Below, piece by piece: positions 1-5,686 of a stretch of 6,587 nucleotides of DNA. Each line of letters opens with the position of its first letter. Within the stretch, counting starts at the first letter, position 1. The stretch comes from Thermodesulfobacteriota bacterium. GTDB lineage: Bacteria > Desulfobacterota > DSM-4660 > Desulfatiglandales > HGW-15. A model generated the notes under the pieces. The model did no database searches. It was not told the origin of the DNA and worked only from the letters and a program-made list of their open reading frames with translations. The translations under genes were made by a program, and so were the position numbers. The stretch lies in assembly GCA_025454125.1 (NCBI GenBank), contig JALOPA010000332.1, positions 1 to 6,587 of the forward strand, written 5' to 3'.

Positions 1-156
1 GCAGCCCCCGGCCAGGGAAAGGGAGAGGAACCGAAACAACCGGCTTCCGTCGAGAGCAAGCTTGCAGAGAAGGTGGTCCACCAAGTCCCCGGCGTCAAGC
101 AGGTCATGGAGGTGAAAGACAAGGTCGACAAGGTGAAGGAACTCATGAAATCCTGA
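1..156 (+). CDS. C-terminal fragment of an unidentified protein (5' end outside window)
   Basis: The frame is open from the first base and ends at a TGA at 154-156, giving 51 residues. It begins with a Gly/Pro/Lys/Glu-rich stretch that looks like a flexible linker, followed by a charged helical segment (AEKVVHQVPGVKQV, then a Lys/Asp/Val-rich tail ending KELMKS). The phrase VPGVKQV resembles the end of a BON-domain repeat, where a Val-x-Gly-Val motif precedes the last strand, but too little is present to assign a family. The next gene starts 32 bp downstream on the same strand, so co-transcription is likely. The reading frame is supported by a good Shine-Dalgarno for the next gene directly after this stop. 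Function not recognised. Confidence 0.6.
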   Translation, partial: AAPGQGKGEEPKQPASVESKLAEKVVHQVPGVKQVMEVKDKVDKVKELMKS

Positions 157-174
157 CGCAGAAATGAACGTGGC

Positions 175-181
175 AAGGAGG
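175..181 (+). promoter_or_regulatory. Shine-Dalgarno site of the exported protein
   Basis: AAGGAGG lies 7 nt before the ATG at 189. It decides the start over the out-of-frame ATG at 164, which has no such site. Confidence 0.8.
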
Positions 182-188
182 CATACTC

Positions 189-707
189 ATGGCAAAAAAG
201 AAGCTGTTGTTTTTGATGATGGTCGTCTTTCTCGTCAGCCCGGTGGTCAACGCCCAAGCGCAGAAGGTGGCCGACCAGCTGCTGGCCGGGCTTACAACCG
301 TGAACCTGCGGATCATGTATTCCGACGAGTCGGGCATGAAATCCACCGGCTCAGAGTCCAGCCAGCTGACCTCGGATACGGAACGGCAACTGAGCGATGC
401 GGGCCTCAAGGTGGTTTCTTCCGGCGAGTTTGATCGTTTGATTGCCTCCCGGGGTTATCCCATCGCCCTCCTGGATGTGGAGGTGAGAACCGGCAAGATC
501 AAAGACACGGAGTTGAAAGTCTACAACCTCAGCATCAGGCTTCGACAACTCGCCTATGTGGCAAGAATGCCTACGCTCCGGTTCCTCGGAGGCACCTGGG
601 ACGTGACCGATTTTGGGGTCTTTGATGACTTCTCGTTCCTCAGGCAAAGACTCAGTGCAGTCATTGCCCGGCTGGTGAGCGACTACAAATCAGAAAACCC
701 GAAATAA
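189..707 (+). CDS. Exported protein of unknown function, 172 aa
   Basis: The start ATG at 189 has a strong Shine-Dalgarno (AAGGAGG, 175-181) with 7-nt spacing. Residues 1-24 form a classical Sec signal peptide: KKK at 3-5, a hydrophobic core (LLFLMMVVFLV) and a signal peptidase I-type site around VNA-QA or AQA-Q (residues 20-25). There is no Cys lipobox, so a soluble periplasmic protein is likelier than a lipoprotein. The mature part looks alpha/beta: a strand at about 38-45 (VNLRIMYSD), a helix near 62-72, the segment AGLKVVSSGEFDRLIASRGY (about 71-90), strands at 92-99 and 109-120, and a C-terminal amphipathic helix (FLRQRLSAVIARLVSDY). I see no catalytic motif and recognise no family. The upstream gene fragment is 32 bp away on the same strand, consistent with an operon; the 3' end meets an inverted octamer array. 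Certain as a gene, unknown in function. Confidence 0.88.
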   Translation: MAKKKLLFLMMVVFLVSPVVNAQAQKVADQLLAGLTTVNLRIMYSDESGMKSTGSESSQLTSDTERQLSDAGLKVVSSGEFDRLIASRGYPIALLDVEVRTGKIKDTELKVYNLSIRLRQLAYVARMPTLRFLGGTWDVTDFGVFDDFSFLRQRLSAVIARLVSDYKSENPK

Positions 708-714
708 GCGGAGA

Positions 715-864
715 ATTGGAGTACTGGAGGAATGGAGTATTGGAGTACTGCAACAGCGGAAGATCCATGGCTTTTGGTTCTGCCATTACTCCATTACTCC
801 ATCATTCCAACATCCCAGTATTCCAGAATCCCAGAATCCCAGAATTCCAGTATTCCAGAATCCC
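715..864. repeat. Octamer (8-bp) tandem repeat array with inverted arms, region A
   Basis: The left arm (715-750) has four and a half 8-bp units in strict register: ATTGGAGT, ACTGGAGG, AATGGAGT, ATTGGAGT, ACTG. A 34-nt non-repetitive spacer follows (751-784). The right arm (785-864) has ten further units in the opposite sense: ATTACTCC twice, ATCATTCC, AACATCCC, AGTATTCC, AGAATCCC twice, AGAATTCC, AGTATTCC, AGAATCCC. Read as reverse complement, the right units fit GGRRTNNT, the same family as the left arm. The arms can fold into a long imperfect hairpin. The array starts 8 bp after the stop of the exported protein and ends 4 bp before the stop of the convergent acyl-CoA synthetase, so it could serve as a bidirectional 3' structure. 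No U-tract is present. Function unknown. Confidence 0.9.
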
Positions 865-868
865 CCTC

Positions 869-2428
869 CTACTTCCCGTACTCCTTCTTGGCCATCTCCG
901 CCAATTTGAATTTCTGCACCTTCCCCGAGCGCGTCATGGGGAACTCCTTGACGAATTTGAAATGATGCGGGGCCATGGTCTTGTCGATCTTTCTTTTGGC
1001 ATAACGGGCCAGGGCCTCTAGGGTGAGTTTGGCGCCCTTTTTCAATTTGATCCAGGCTGCCACCTCCTGGCCGAGTTCTTCATCGGGAAAACCGAAAACC
1101 TGGACCTCTGAAACTTCAGGCAAGCCATACAGGATCTCCTCCACTTCGGCCGGATGGATCGGCACTCCGGCCCTGAGGATGACGTCTTTCAGGCGGCCGG
1201 TGATTTTCACGTACCCCTTCTCGTCGATTTCCCCCAGGTCCCCCGTGTGAAACCATCCCTGTTTGTCCACCGCAGAGGCTGTGGCGGCAGGCATCCTGTA
1301 ATACCCCTTCATGAGCAGGCCCTTGACGCAGAGCTCTCCCTGGGTGTTCGGCGGGAGGGTCCGGCCTGCTGCGGGATTGACGATCTTCACCTGGTTGCAC
1401 TCCAGGGGCGTGCCGATGGTGGAGGCTCTCGTCTCCAGCGGGTCCCCCGGATGGGTCATGGTGATCCAGGAGCTGGCCTCTGTGCTGCCGTAGGCAACGG
1501 CAAGGGCTGTGACGCCCAGACCTTCCACCATCCTTTTCATCAGTTCCATGGGGCAGGGCGCCCCTCCGATGACCCCTCTTTTCACGGTAGCCCACCGCTT
1601 GCCTTTGAATTCGGGGTGATCCAAGAGCGCACGGATCATGCTGGGCGTTCCGTAAACCGCGGTGGCTTTTTCTCTGTAAATGGCCTTCAGCACCTTGGAG
1701 GGATAAAAAGAGAGACCCGGCATGACCAGGGTCGCGCCGGTCAAGAGCCCGGTCAGGGCAATGCAGGTGTTCCCAAACATGTGAAAGAGAGGGAAGAAAA
1801 GACAAAGCCGGTCCTCCCCGGTCAGACCTTGGCGCTTGGCAGAGGCCAGAGACTTGTTGATCAATCCGAGGTGATCCAGCATCACCCCCTTGGGCGCGCC
1901 CGTTGTCCCTGAGGTGTACATGATGGCCACCGTGTCCTCCGGGCTGACCTGGCTCTCTCTTTGGTCCAGATCCTCGGAATCGGGGTCATCGCCCATGCCC
2001 AAAAGCTCGGTCCAGAGCATCATCTCCGGTCGCGACTCCCTCGCGATCAGGATGATATGTTCAAGGGTATGAGCCTGGTCTCTGGCCTCGAGAATGAGAT
2101 CCACGTATTCGTCTTCCTCGACGCCTCTGGCCATGATGATGGCCTTGGATTCCGACTGCTCAAGCACATACTGCAGGTCCCTCAGCCCTGCGCCCGGATC
2201 CACAGGCACGAAGATCGCGCCAATTTTGATGAGGGCCAGTTGGGCCACGATCCACTCGGGGATGTTTGGAGCCCACAACGCCACCCGGTCCCCCGGATCA
2301 ATGCCCATTCGGATTAAGCCCTTGGCCGCCCGGTCCGCCTCCCAGAGAAGAAGGGAGTAGTTGTAGCGGAGGGCTTTGGCGGCAATTTCGCTGACCATCC
2401 GGCCGATTGTTTTGCGCACGATCTTCAT
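869..2428 (-). CDS. AMP-forming acyl-CoA synthetase (fatty-acyl-CoA ligase family), 519 aa
   Basis: A member of the adenylate-forming (ANL) superfamily, expected to activate a carboxylic acid with ATP to an acyl-adenylate and transfer it to CoA in the cytoplasm. Core motifs are intact: the P-loop YTSGTTGAPKGV (171-182), FPLFHMFG (212-219), the adenine-binding YGSTE (313-317), HTGDLG with the ribose-binding Asp397, the hinge GRLKDVILRAG (411-421), and the C-terminal catalytic lysine region TRSGKVQK (Lys503). The overall pattern fits medium/long-chain FadD-like ligases, but the chain length of the substrate cannot be read from the sequence. The ATG at 2428 is preceded by AGGAGGT (2435-2441, minus strand) with 6-nt spacing. 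Oddity: between IAAK (residue 17) and LRYNYS (residue 19 on) the roughly 13-residue segment usual in relatives (pattern PDxxAxx-x-G) is absent, which makes the protein short for the family. It lies downstream of the methyltransferase on the same strand with a 216-bp gap, so linkage is uncertain. Confidence 0.93.
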   Translation of the reverse strand: MKIVRKTIGRMVSEIAAKALRYNYSLLLWEADRAAKGLIRMGIDPGDRVALWAPNIPEWIVAQLALIKIGAIFVPVDPGAGLRDLQYVLEQSESKAIIMARGVEEDEYVDLILEARDQAHTLEHIILIARESRPEMMLWTELLGMGDDPDSEDLDQRESQVSPEDTVAIMYTSGTTGAPKGVMLDHLGLINKSLASAKRQGLTGEDRLCLFFPLFHMFGNTCIALTGLLTGATLVMPGLSFYPSKVLKAIYREKATAVYGTPSMIRALLDHPEFKGKRWATVKRGVIGGAPCPMELMKRMVEGLGVTALAVAYGSTEASSWITMTHPGDPLETRASTIGTPLECNQVKIVNPAAGRTLPPNTQGELCVKGLLMKGYYRMPAATASAVDKQGWFHTGDLGEIDEKGYVKITGRLKDVILRAGVPIHPAEVEEILYGLPEVSEVQVFGFPDEELGQEVAAWIKLKKGAKLTLEALARYAKRKIDKTMAPHHFKFVKEFPMTRSGKVQKFKLAEMAKKEYGK

Positions 2429-2434
2429 GGGCCC

Positions 2435-2441
2435 ACCTCCT
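2435..2441 (-). promoter_or_regulatory. Shine-Dalgarno site of the acyl-CoA synthetase
   Basis: On the minus strand AGGAGGT sits 6 nt before the ATG at 2428. This near-perfect site fixes the start, which matters because the N-terminus appears to lack a family-typical segment: the missing residues are internal and are not explained by a misplaced start. Confidence 0.8.
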
Positions 2442-2466
2442 CTCCCGCATCAAGCAGGGATGTTCC

Positions 2467-2499
2467 CATCCTCGCGGCGCCGCAAGGCTCCGCGGGATG
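2467..2499. repeat. GNRA-capped inverted repeat (hairpin) upstream of the acyl-CoA synthetase
   Basis: On the + strand CATCC-T-CGCGG (2467-2477) pairs with CCGCGGGATG (2490-2499), leaving T2472 as a bulge. Inside, after a C/T mismatch, GCC (2479-2481) pairs with GGC (2486-2488) around a GCAA loop (2482-2485), a GNRA-type tetraloop on the + strand. The total is about 13 base pairs. No T-run follows on either strand, so it is not a standard intrinsic terminator. It could be a 5' leader structure of the synthetase mRNA (39 nt before its start codon) or a REP-like palindrome. No function is proven. Confidence 0.6.
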
Positions 2500-2630
2500 A
2501 GCCGGGTTTATTCCAGTCATGGCAGGTGTGTTTTTTCGTTGGAGAACGCAAACGTGTACCCGGCCTGCTCCTCATGGAAACAAACCGTAAAGCCATCATA
2601 TGAAAAACTCCGTCACAAAGCAACCTGAAG

Positions 2631-2643
2631 GAGGCACCGCCTC
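2631..2643 (-). terminator. Small stem-loop just after the methyltransferase stop
   Basis: GAGGC (2631-2635) and GCCTC (2639-2643) form a 5-bp stem with a 3-nt loop that begins one base after the minus-strand stop codon at 2645-2647. There is no U-tract downstream on the minus strand, so its role as a terminator is doubtful; it may be a weak 3'-end structure or chance. Confidence 0.25.
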
Positions 2644-2644
2644 A

Positions 2645-3226
2645 TCACCCGCGCAATGACAAAAGCGCGGTATGGCTCATGAATATTCTGGGGTTTTCCG
2701 TGGCGGTAAAACCGGTCTCTTCCGCCCTTTTCAGAGTCTGTTCGAACATCGACCGAGTGACGTGAATCGCAGGCTCGGCCACCAGGAATTTCCCTCCCGG
2801 TTTGAGAAGGAGTTGTATCTCTCGAAAAAGCTTGCTCTGATCCGGGACCTCGTGCACCATCCAGAAGGCAAGCGCAAAGTCAACAGGCTCCTGGATGCCG
2901 ATGGAATCCGCCTTGCAGAGATGGGGCACGATGCGTTGTTCCAAGCCCTGCTTGGCCGCCCTTCTCTTGAGAGACTCCAGCATCGAGGCCTGGACGTCCG
3001 CAGCGATCACTTTGCCTTTTTCCCCGACCATCCGTGCGAGAGGGATGGAAAAATACCCCATGCCCGGCCCCACATCCAGCACCGTGTCCCCTTCACGAAC
3101 ATAAGGGCCAAGCATTTCCTCCGGGTTGTGAAAGAGCTTCCGGAGGACATTGTCAAAGGTAAAGCAGACCCACGAGGGACACACGTGTGGTTCATCGGAA
3201 AAAAGGTGGCGGAAGGGATTTTTCAT
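2645..3226 (-). CDS. Class I SAM-dependent methyltransferase, 193 aa
   Basis: A Rossmann-fold methyltransferase predicted to transfer a methyl group from S-adenosylmethionine; the acceptor cannot be told. Motif I is VLDVGPGMGYF (49-59), the glycine-rich SAM loop; VIAADVQASM (73-82) provides the acidic residue (Asp77) that usually binds the ribose; VDFALAFWMVHEV (115-127) is the motif IV region; LKPGGKFLVAEP (141-152) is the conserved post-motif strand. Before the core is a distinctive lead segment with HVCPSW (14-19), CFTFDN (21-26) and LFHNPE (31-36), which I associate with a subfamily of small methyltransferases in anaerobic bacteria and archaea (recollection, not verified). Length is normal for a single-domain enzyme. 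A modest AGAGGA (3230-3235, minus strand) precedes the ATG closely. It diverges from the ABC-F gene across 84 bp and is followed by the synthetase on the same strand. Confidence 0.9.
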   Translation of the reverse strand: MKNPFRHLFSDEPHVCPSWVCFTFDNVLRKLFHNPEEMLGPYVREGDTVLDVGPGMGYFSIPLARMVGEKGKVIAADVQASMLESLKRRAAKQGLEQRIVPHLCKADSIGIQEPVDFALAFWMVHEVPDQSKLFREIQLLLKPGGKFLVAEPAIHVTRSMFEQTLKRAEETGFTATENPRIFMSHTALLSLRG

Positions 3227-3310
3227 CGTTCCTCTTTTATGTTAGGGTATCCACGATGCTTGAGGAAAGCAAGAAGATCTCTGTTTGAATGAAGGGTTGA
3301 CTGATTTGAT
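3227..3310. promoter_or_regulatory. Divergent intergenic region between methyltransferase and ABC-F genes
   Basis: This 84-bp spacer must hold at least one promoter if the two divergent genes are transcribed from here. It is more AT-rich than the flanking genes. I see no good -35/-10 pair: on the minus strand TTGCTT (3267-3272) stands 17 bp from TACCCT (3244-3249), a poor -10. On the + strand the only purine-rich Shine-Dalgarno candidate for the ABC-F gene, GAAGGG (3291-3296), is 14 nt from its ATG. No operator palindrome was seen. Confidence 0.35.
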
Positions 3311-5290
3311 ATGAGTCTGGTTACCGTTCTTAACTTGTCGCTCACTTTTGTGGGGAGGGAAATCCTTAAGGACGTCAATTTCCAGGTCGAGCCGGGGGAC
3401 CGGATCGGCCTGGTGGGCCCTAACGGATCCGGGAAAACGTCGCTCCTCAGGATGATTGTGGGAGAACTCCACCCGGACAAAGGGGAAATCCGGGTCACCA
3501 AAGGCGTCCGCCTGGGCTATTTGCCCCAGGATATTTACGAAACCCTGTCCGGCGGTCTTCTCCAGTTCATGGTGGACTCTGTCCCATCCCGGGTGCAACT
3601 GAAGGAGCAGTTGGTGAGTCTTGAGGCCTCCCTGGGAAATCACCCGGATCCGCAAATCCAGTCAAAACTCGCGGCCCAGCTGGCGGAGGTCCACCACAAA
3701 ATCATCGACCTCGATGCCCAATATCCCCTTCACCTCGCCGAAAAAATCCTCCTGGGTCTCGGGTTCAAGCCTGAGGACTTTGAAAGGCCCATGAGTTCCC
3801 TGAGCGGCGGCTGGAAAATGAGGGCGGCCCTGGCCAGCCTGCTCTACCAGAGCCCTGACCTGCTTCTTTTCGACGAGCCCACCAACCACCTCGACGTGCC
3901 GTCCGTGCACTGGCTTGAGGATTTTCTGCGGTTCTACAAAGGCGCCATGATCCTGATCTGCCATGACAAGGAGTTCCTCAACCGCCAGAGCGAGAGGACC
4001 ATCAGTTTCGAACCTGAAGGGCTGAGGTTCTACAGCGGGAACTACGAGCACTATCTCAAGGCCCGGGAGGAGGAGGCCAGGGTTCTCGAATCAAGGGCGA
4101 AACACCAGGAGCAGAAGGTCAAAGAGGCTGAGCGGTTCATCGAGCGGTTCCGGTACAAGGCCTCCAAGGCAAGGCAGGCCCAGAGCAAAATCAAGCTCGT
4201 TAAAAAGATGGAGCTTGTGGAAACCTTTCAGAAGCGCAAGACCATCCGCTTCTCTTTCCCGGAAGTGCCCAGGAGCGGAAGAGAGGTGCTTTCGATCCAG
4301 GGCCTCACCAAGAGCTTCGGCCCCCTGACCCTTTACAAGGATCTCAACCTGGGAGTGATGCGCGGGGAGAGGGTCGCCATCATCGGCCCCAACGGCGCAG
4401 GCAAGACGACCCTCCTTCGCCTGATTGCAGGGGAGATCCGGCCCGACGAGGGCCGGGCCACGCTCGGGCACAACGTCACCATGAGCTACTATGCCCAGCA
4501 CCTCTCGGAAATGCTTGACCCCAACAAAACCATCCTCGCCGAGGTCTACCAGGTCGTGCCTCACGAGACCATAAGCTTTGTCCGGGGGGTGTGCGGAGCA
4601 TTCCTTTTTTCCGGGCCTGACGTGGACAAGTCCGTGGGGATACTCTCCGGCGGAGAGCGGGCAAGGGTTTCTCTTGCAAAAATCCTGGTCAAGCCCGGCA
4701 ATTTCATGGTCATGGACGAACCGACCAATCACCTGGACATCATCTCCTCGGAGATGCTCATCGATGCCTTGCAGGAGTTCGACGGCACTCTCCTCTTTGT
4801 CTCCCACAACCAGTCCTTTGTGAACCGGCTCGCCACGAAAATCTGGGACATGCGGGACAGGGCGATTGTCGAGTACCCGGGAACTCTGAATGAATATTTC
4901 GAACACCTTGCAGGAAAGGAAGCGGAGGCAGCAGCAGAAACGGACCGGCGGGAGGAGGCCGAGGCGGACGATGCGCCTTCCCGGCAGAAGGGGAAGGCTT
5001 TGAGAAAGGAAAAAGCGGAGAAACGCAGTCTCATCAGTACCGCGCTCAAACCCATTCAGACAAAGCTCAAGCAGCTTGAAGAACGAATTGACGAGATGGA
5101 GAAAAGAAGAACAGAGCTGGAACGCCTTCTCGCAGATCCCGACCTGTTCAAAGACAAGAGCAAGAGCGTTCCTCTGCTCAATGAATACGGCGAGGTGAGG
5201 AAAAAGCTGGACGAACTCATGGGGAGATGGGAGTATCAACAGGGGCAGCTGGAGTCGGCCAAGAAGGAACTGGGGATTACGAATCCGTAA
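3311..5290 (+). CDS. ABC-F family ATPase (Uup-like, with C-terminal coiled coil), 659 aa
   Basis: A soluble protein with two ATP-binding cassettes and no membrane segments, as in ABC-F factors, which act at the ribosome on stalled or tRNA-bound states. NBD1: Walker A GPNGSGKT (36-43), signature LSGGW (164-168), Walker B/D-loop LLLFDEPTNHLD (184-195) with catalytic Glu189, switch His218. NBD2: Walker A GPNGAGKT (359-366), signature LSGGE (445-449), FMVMDEPTNHLD (465-476) with Glu470, switch His499. Both ATPase sites look intact. Between them is a charged helical linker (about 245-315, RFIERFRYKASKARQAQSK), the position of the P-site tRNA-interaction motif. Residues about 575-655 are a heptad-like coiled coil (KLKQLEERIDEMEKRRTELE), as in the Uup C-terminal domain, which in E. 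coli binds DNA. The Arm insert in NBD1 looks short, so a housekeeping role is likelier than antibiotic resistance; this is inference. The ATG at 3311 matches the family N-terminus, though its Shine-Dalgarno is weak. Confidence 0.96.
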   Translation: MSLVTVLNLSLTFVGREILKDVNFQVEPGDRIGLVGPNGSGKTSLLRMIVGELHPDKGEIRVTKGVRLGYLPQDIYETLSGGLLQFMVDSVPSRVQLKEQLVSLEASLGNHPDPQIQSKLAAQLAEVHHKIIDLDAQYPLHLAEKILLGLGFKPEDFERPMSSLSGGWKMRAALASLLYQSPDLLLFDEPTNHLDVPSVHWLEDFLRFYKGAMILICHDKEFLNRQSERTISFEPEGLRFYSGNYEHYLKAREEEARVLESRAKHQEQKVKEAERFIERFRYKASKARQAQSKIKLVKKMELVETFQKRKTIRFSFPEVPRSGREVLSIQGLTKSFGPLTLYKDLNLGVMRGERVAIIGPNGAGKTTLLRLIAGEIRPDEGRATLGHNVTMSYYAQHLSEMLDPNKTILAEVYQVVPHETISFVRGVCGAFLFSGPDVDKSVGILSGGERARVSLAKILVKPGNFMVMDEPTNHLDIISSEMLIDALQEFDGTLLFVSHNQSFVNRLATKIWDMRDRAIVEYPGTLNEYFEHLAGKEAEAAAETDRREEAEADDAPSRQKGKALRKEKAEKRSLISTALKPIQTKLKQLEERIDEMEKRRTELERLLADPDLFKDKSKSVPLLNEYGEVRKKLDELMGRWEYQQGQLESAKKELGITNP

Positions 5291-5350
5291 TCAGTCATCC
5301 CTTCGACGCTGCTCAGGGCCTTCGGCAGTCATCAGTGAACAGAAAGGAAC

Positions 5351-5380
5351 GGTGCAAGGTACAAGGTACACGGTGCACGG
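5351..5380. repeat. Heptamer array GGTRCAM
   Basis: Four 7-bp units in register: GGTGCAA, GGTACAA, GGTACAC, GGTGCAC, then GG. No inverted partner for this unit family is evident nearby. Confidence 0.8.
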
Positions 5381-5389
5381 AAGAAAATC

Positions 5390-5417
5390 AGTGACAAGTG
5401 ACGAGTAACGAGTGACA
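5390..5417. repeat. Heptamer array AGTGACA/G, first copy
   Basis: Four 7-bp units: AGTGACA, AGTGACG, AGTAACG, AGTGACA. It is directly repeated at 5542-5562 and is the reverse-complement family of the array at 5580-5607. Confidence 0.85.
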
Positions 5418-5423
5418 AGAAGA

Positions 5424-5444
5424 AGACAGTAGACAGAATAGAAA
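5424..5444. repeat. Short heptamer run AGACAGW
   Basis: AGACAGT, AGACAGA and a degenerate ATAGAAA follow in 7-bp register. Only two units are close matches, so this is the weakest of the arrays. Confidence 0.45.
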
Positions 5445-5462
5445 ACAAAATATGGAAGCAAT

Positions 5463-5518
5463 CACGAAAACACGAAACTTGCCCGCCGTTAATTTGGCGG
5501 GGGACGAAAGCACGAAAG
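5463..5518. repeat. CACGAAA copies flanking a hairpin
   Basis: Two CACGAAA copies (5463-5469, 5471-5477) and, after the hairpin, ACGAAAG at 5504-5510 and CACGAAAG at 5511-5518 surround a stem in which CCCGCC (5482-5487) pairs with GGCGGG (5496-5501) over an 8-nt AT-rich loop. Unlike the other arrays, the flanking units are in the same orientation on both sides. Confidence 0.65.
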
Positions 5519-5541
5519 AAGAGGGGGTTATATAGAAACCC

Positions 5542-5607
5542 AGTGACAAGTGACAAGTAACAAACAAAAAGGCTTTCTCTCGTCACTCGTCACTCGTGAC
5601 TCGTTAC
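5542..5607. repeat. Heptamer inverted-arm cassette AGTGACA / TCGTCAC
   Basis: The left arm has AGTGACA, AGTGACA, AGTAACA and a degenerate AACAAAA (5542-5569). A 10-nt spacer follows, then the right arm TCGTCAC, TCGTCAC, TCGTGAC, TCGTTAC (5580-5607). The right units are reverse complements of GTGACGA-type units, so the arms can pair imperfectly. All units keep a strict 7-bp period. Confidence 0.85.
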
Positions 5608-5614
5608 TGAACTT

Positions 5615-5670
5615 ACAACGGACAACTGGCAACCTGCGACCTGCCACTGGCCACCTGCCGCCCGCTACGG
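5615..5670. repeat. Degenerate GC-rich heptamer array
   Basis: Eight 7-bp units in unbroken register: ACAACGG, ACAACTG, GCAACCT, GCGACCT, GCCACTG, GCCACCT, GCCGCCC, GCTACGG. The units drift from AC-rich to GC-rich along the array. The last unit ends 2 bp before the AAAAGG Shine-Dalgarno of the 107-aa gene. Confidence 0.75.
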
Positions 5671-5686
5671 GGAAAAGGTTTCTTTT

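Larger units (their letters stand above)
2429..2644. other. 216-bp gap between methyltransferase and acyl-CoA synthetase
   Basis: No convincing gene is present. A minus-strand frame of about 40 codons starting near 2600 has no support. The gap holds the GNRA-capped hairpin at 2467-2499 and a small stem at 2631-2643. I see no clear sigma-70 promoter. It may carry the synthetase promoter, or act as a leader within a two-gene transcript. Confidence 0.5.
5291..5686. other. 396-bp non-coding stretch filled with short-period repeats, region B
   Basis: No supported gene; open frames here are repeat translations. In order: CAGTCATC copies (5292-5299 and 5326-5333); a segment at 5299-5319 that resembles the CCCTTCGAC...GCTCAGGGC element I recall from many bacterial intergenic regions; 7-bp arrays at 5351-5380, 5390-5417 and 5424-5444; CACGAAA copies flanking a small hairpin (5463-5518); 7-bp arrays at 5542-5569 and 5580-5607; and a GC-rich 7-bp array at 5615-5670 that ends just before the Shine-Dalgarno of the next gene. 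No intrinsic terminator with a T-run was found after the ABC-F stop. Confidence 0.8.

Noticed and set aside
715..864. Insertion-sequence or MITE ends
   Set aside because: No flanking target-site duplication or defined terminal inverted repeat was found, and no transposase is in the window; the inverted arms are tandem octamers.
716..1021. Open frames starting in the region A repeat array
   Set aside because: The first part is only translated octamer repeat (tandem EYWRNGVLEY-like) and the rest is antisense to the synthetase C-terminus.
1154..1912. 252-codon + strand frame inside the acyl-CoA synthetase
   Set aside because: It overlaps the conserved AMP-binding core on the opposite strand and shows no domain of its own.
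2480..2600. Small minus-strand peptide between methyltransferase and synthetase
   Set aside because: An ATG-initiated frame of about 40 codons exists but has no Shine-Dalgarno, is Arg-rich and crosses the hairpin; nothing supports translation.
4091..5239. 382-codon open frame antisense to the ABC-F gene
   Set aside because: It is a shadow of GC-rich coding sequence; the + strand frame carries every ABC-F motif, while the antisense product is compositionally odd with no recognisable domain or start signal.
5351..5670. CRISPR-like array
   Set aside because: Units are 7 bp, contiguous and degenerate, with no spacers of 25-40 bp and no cas genes.
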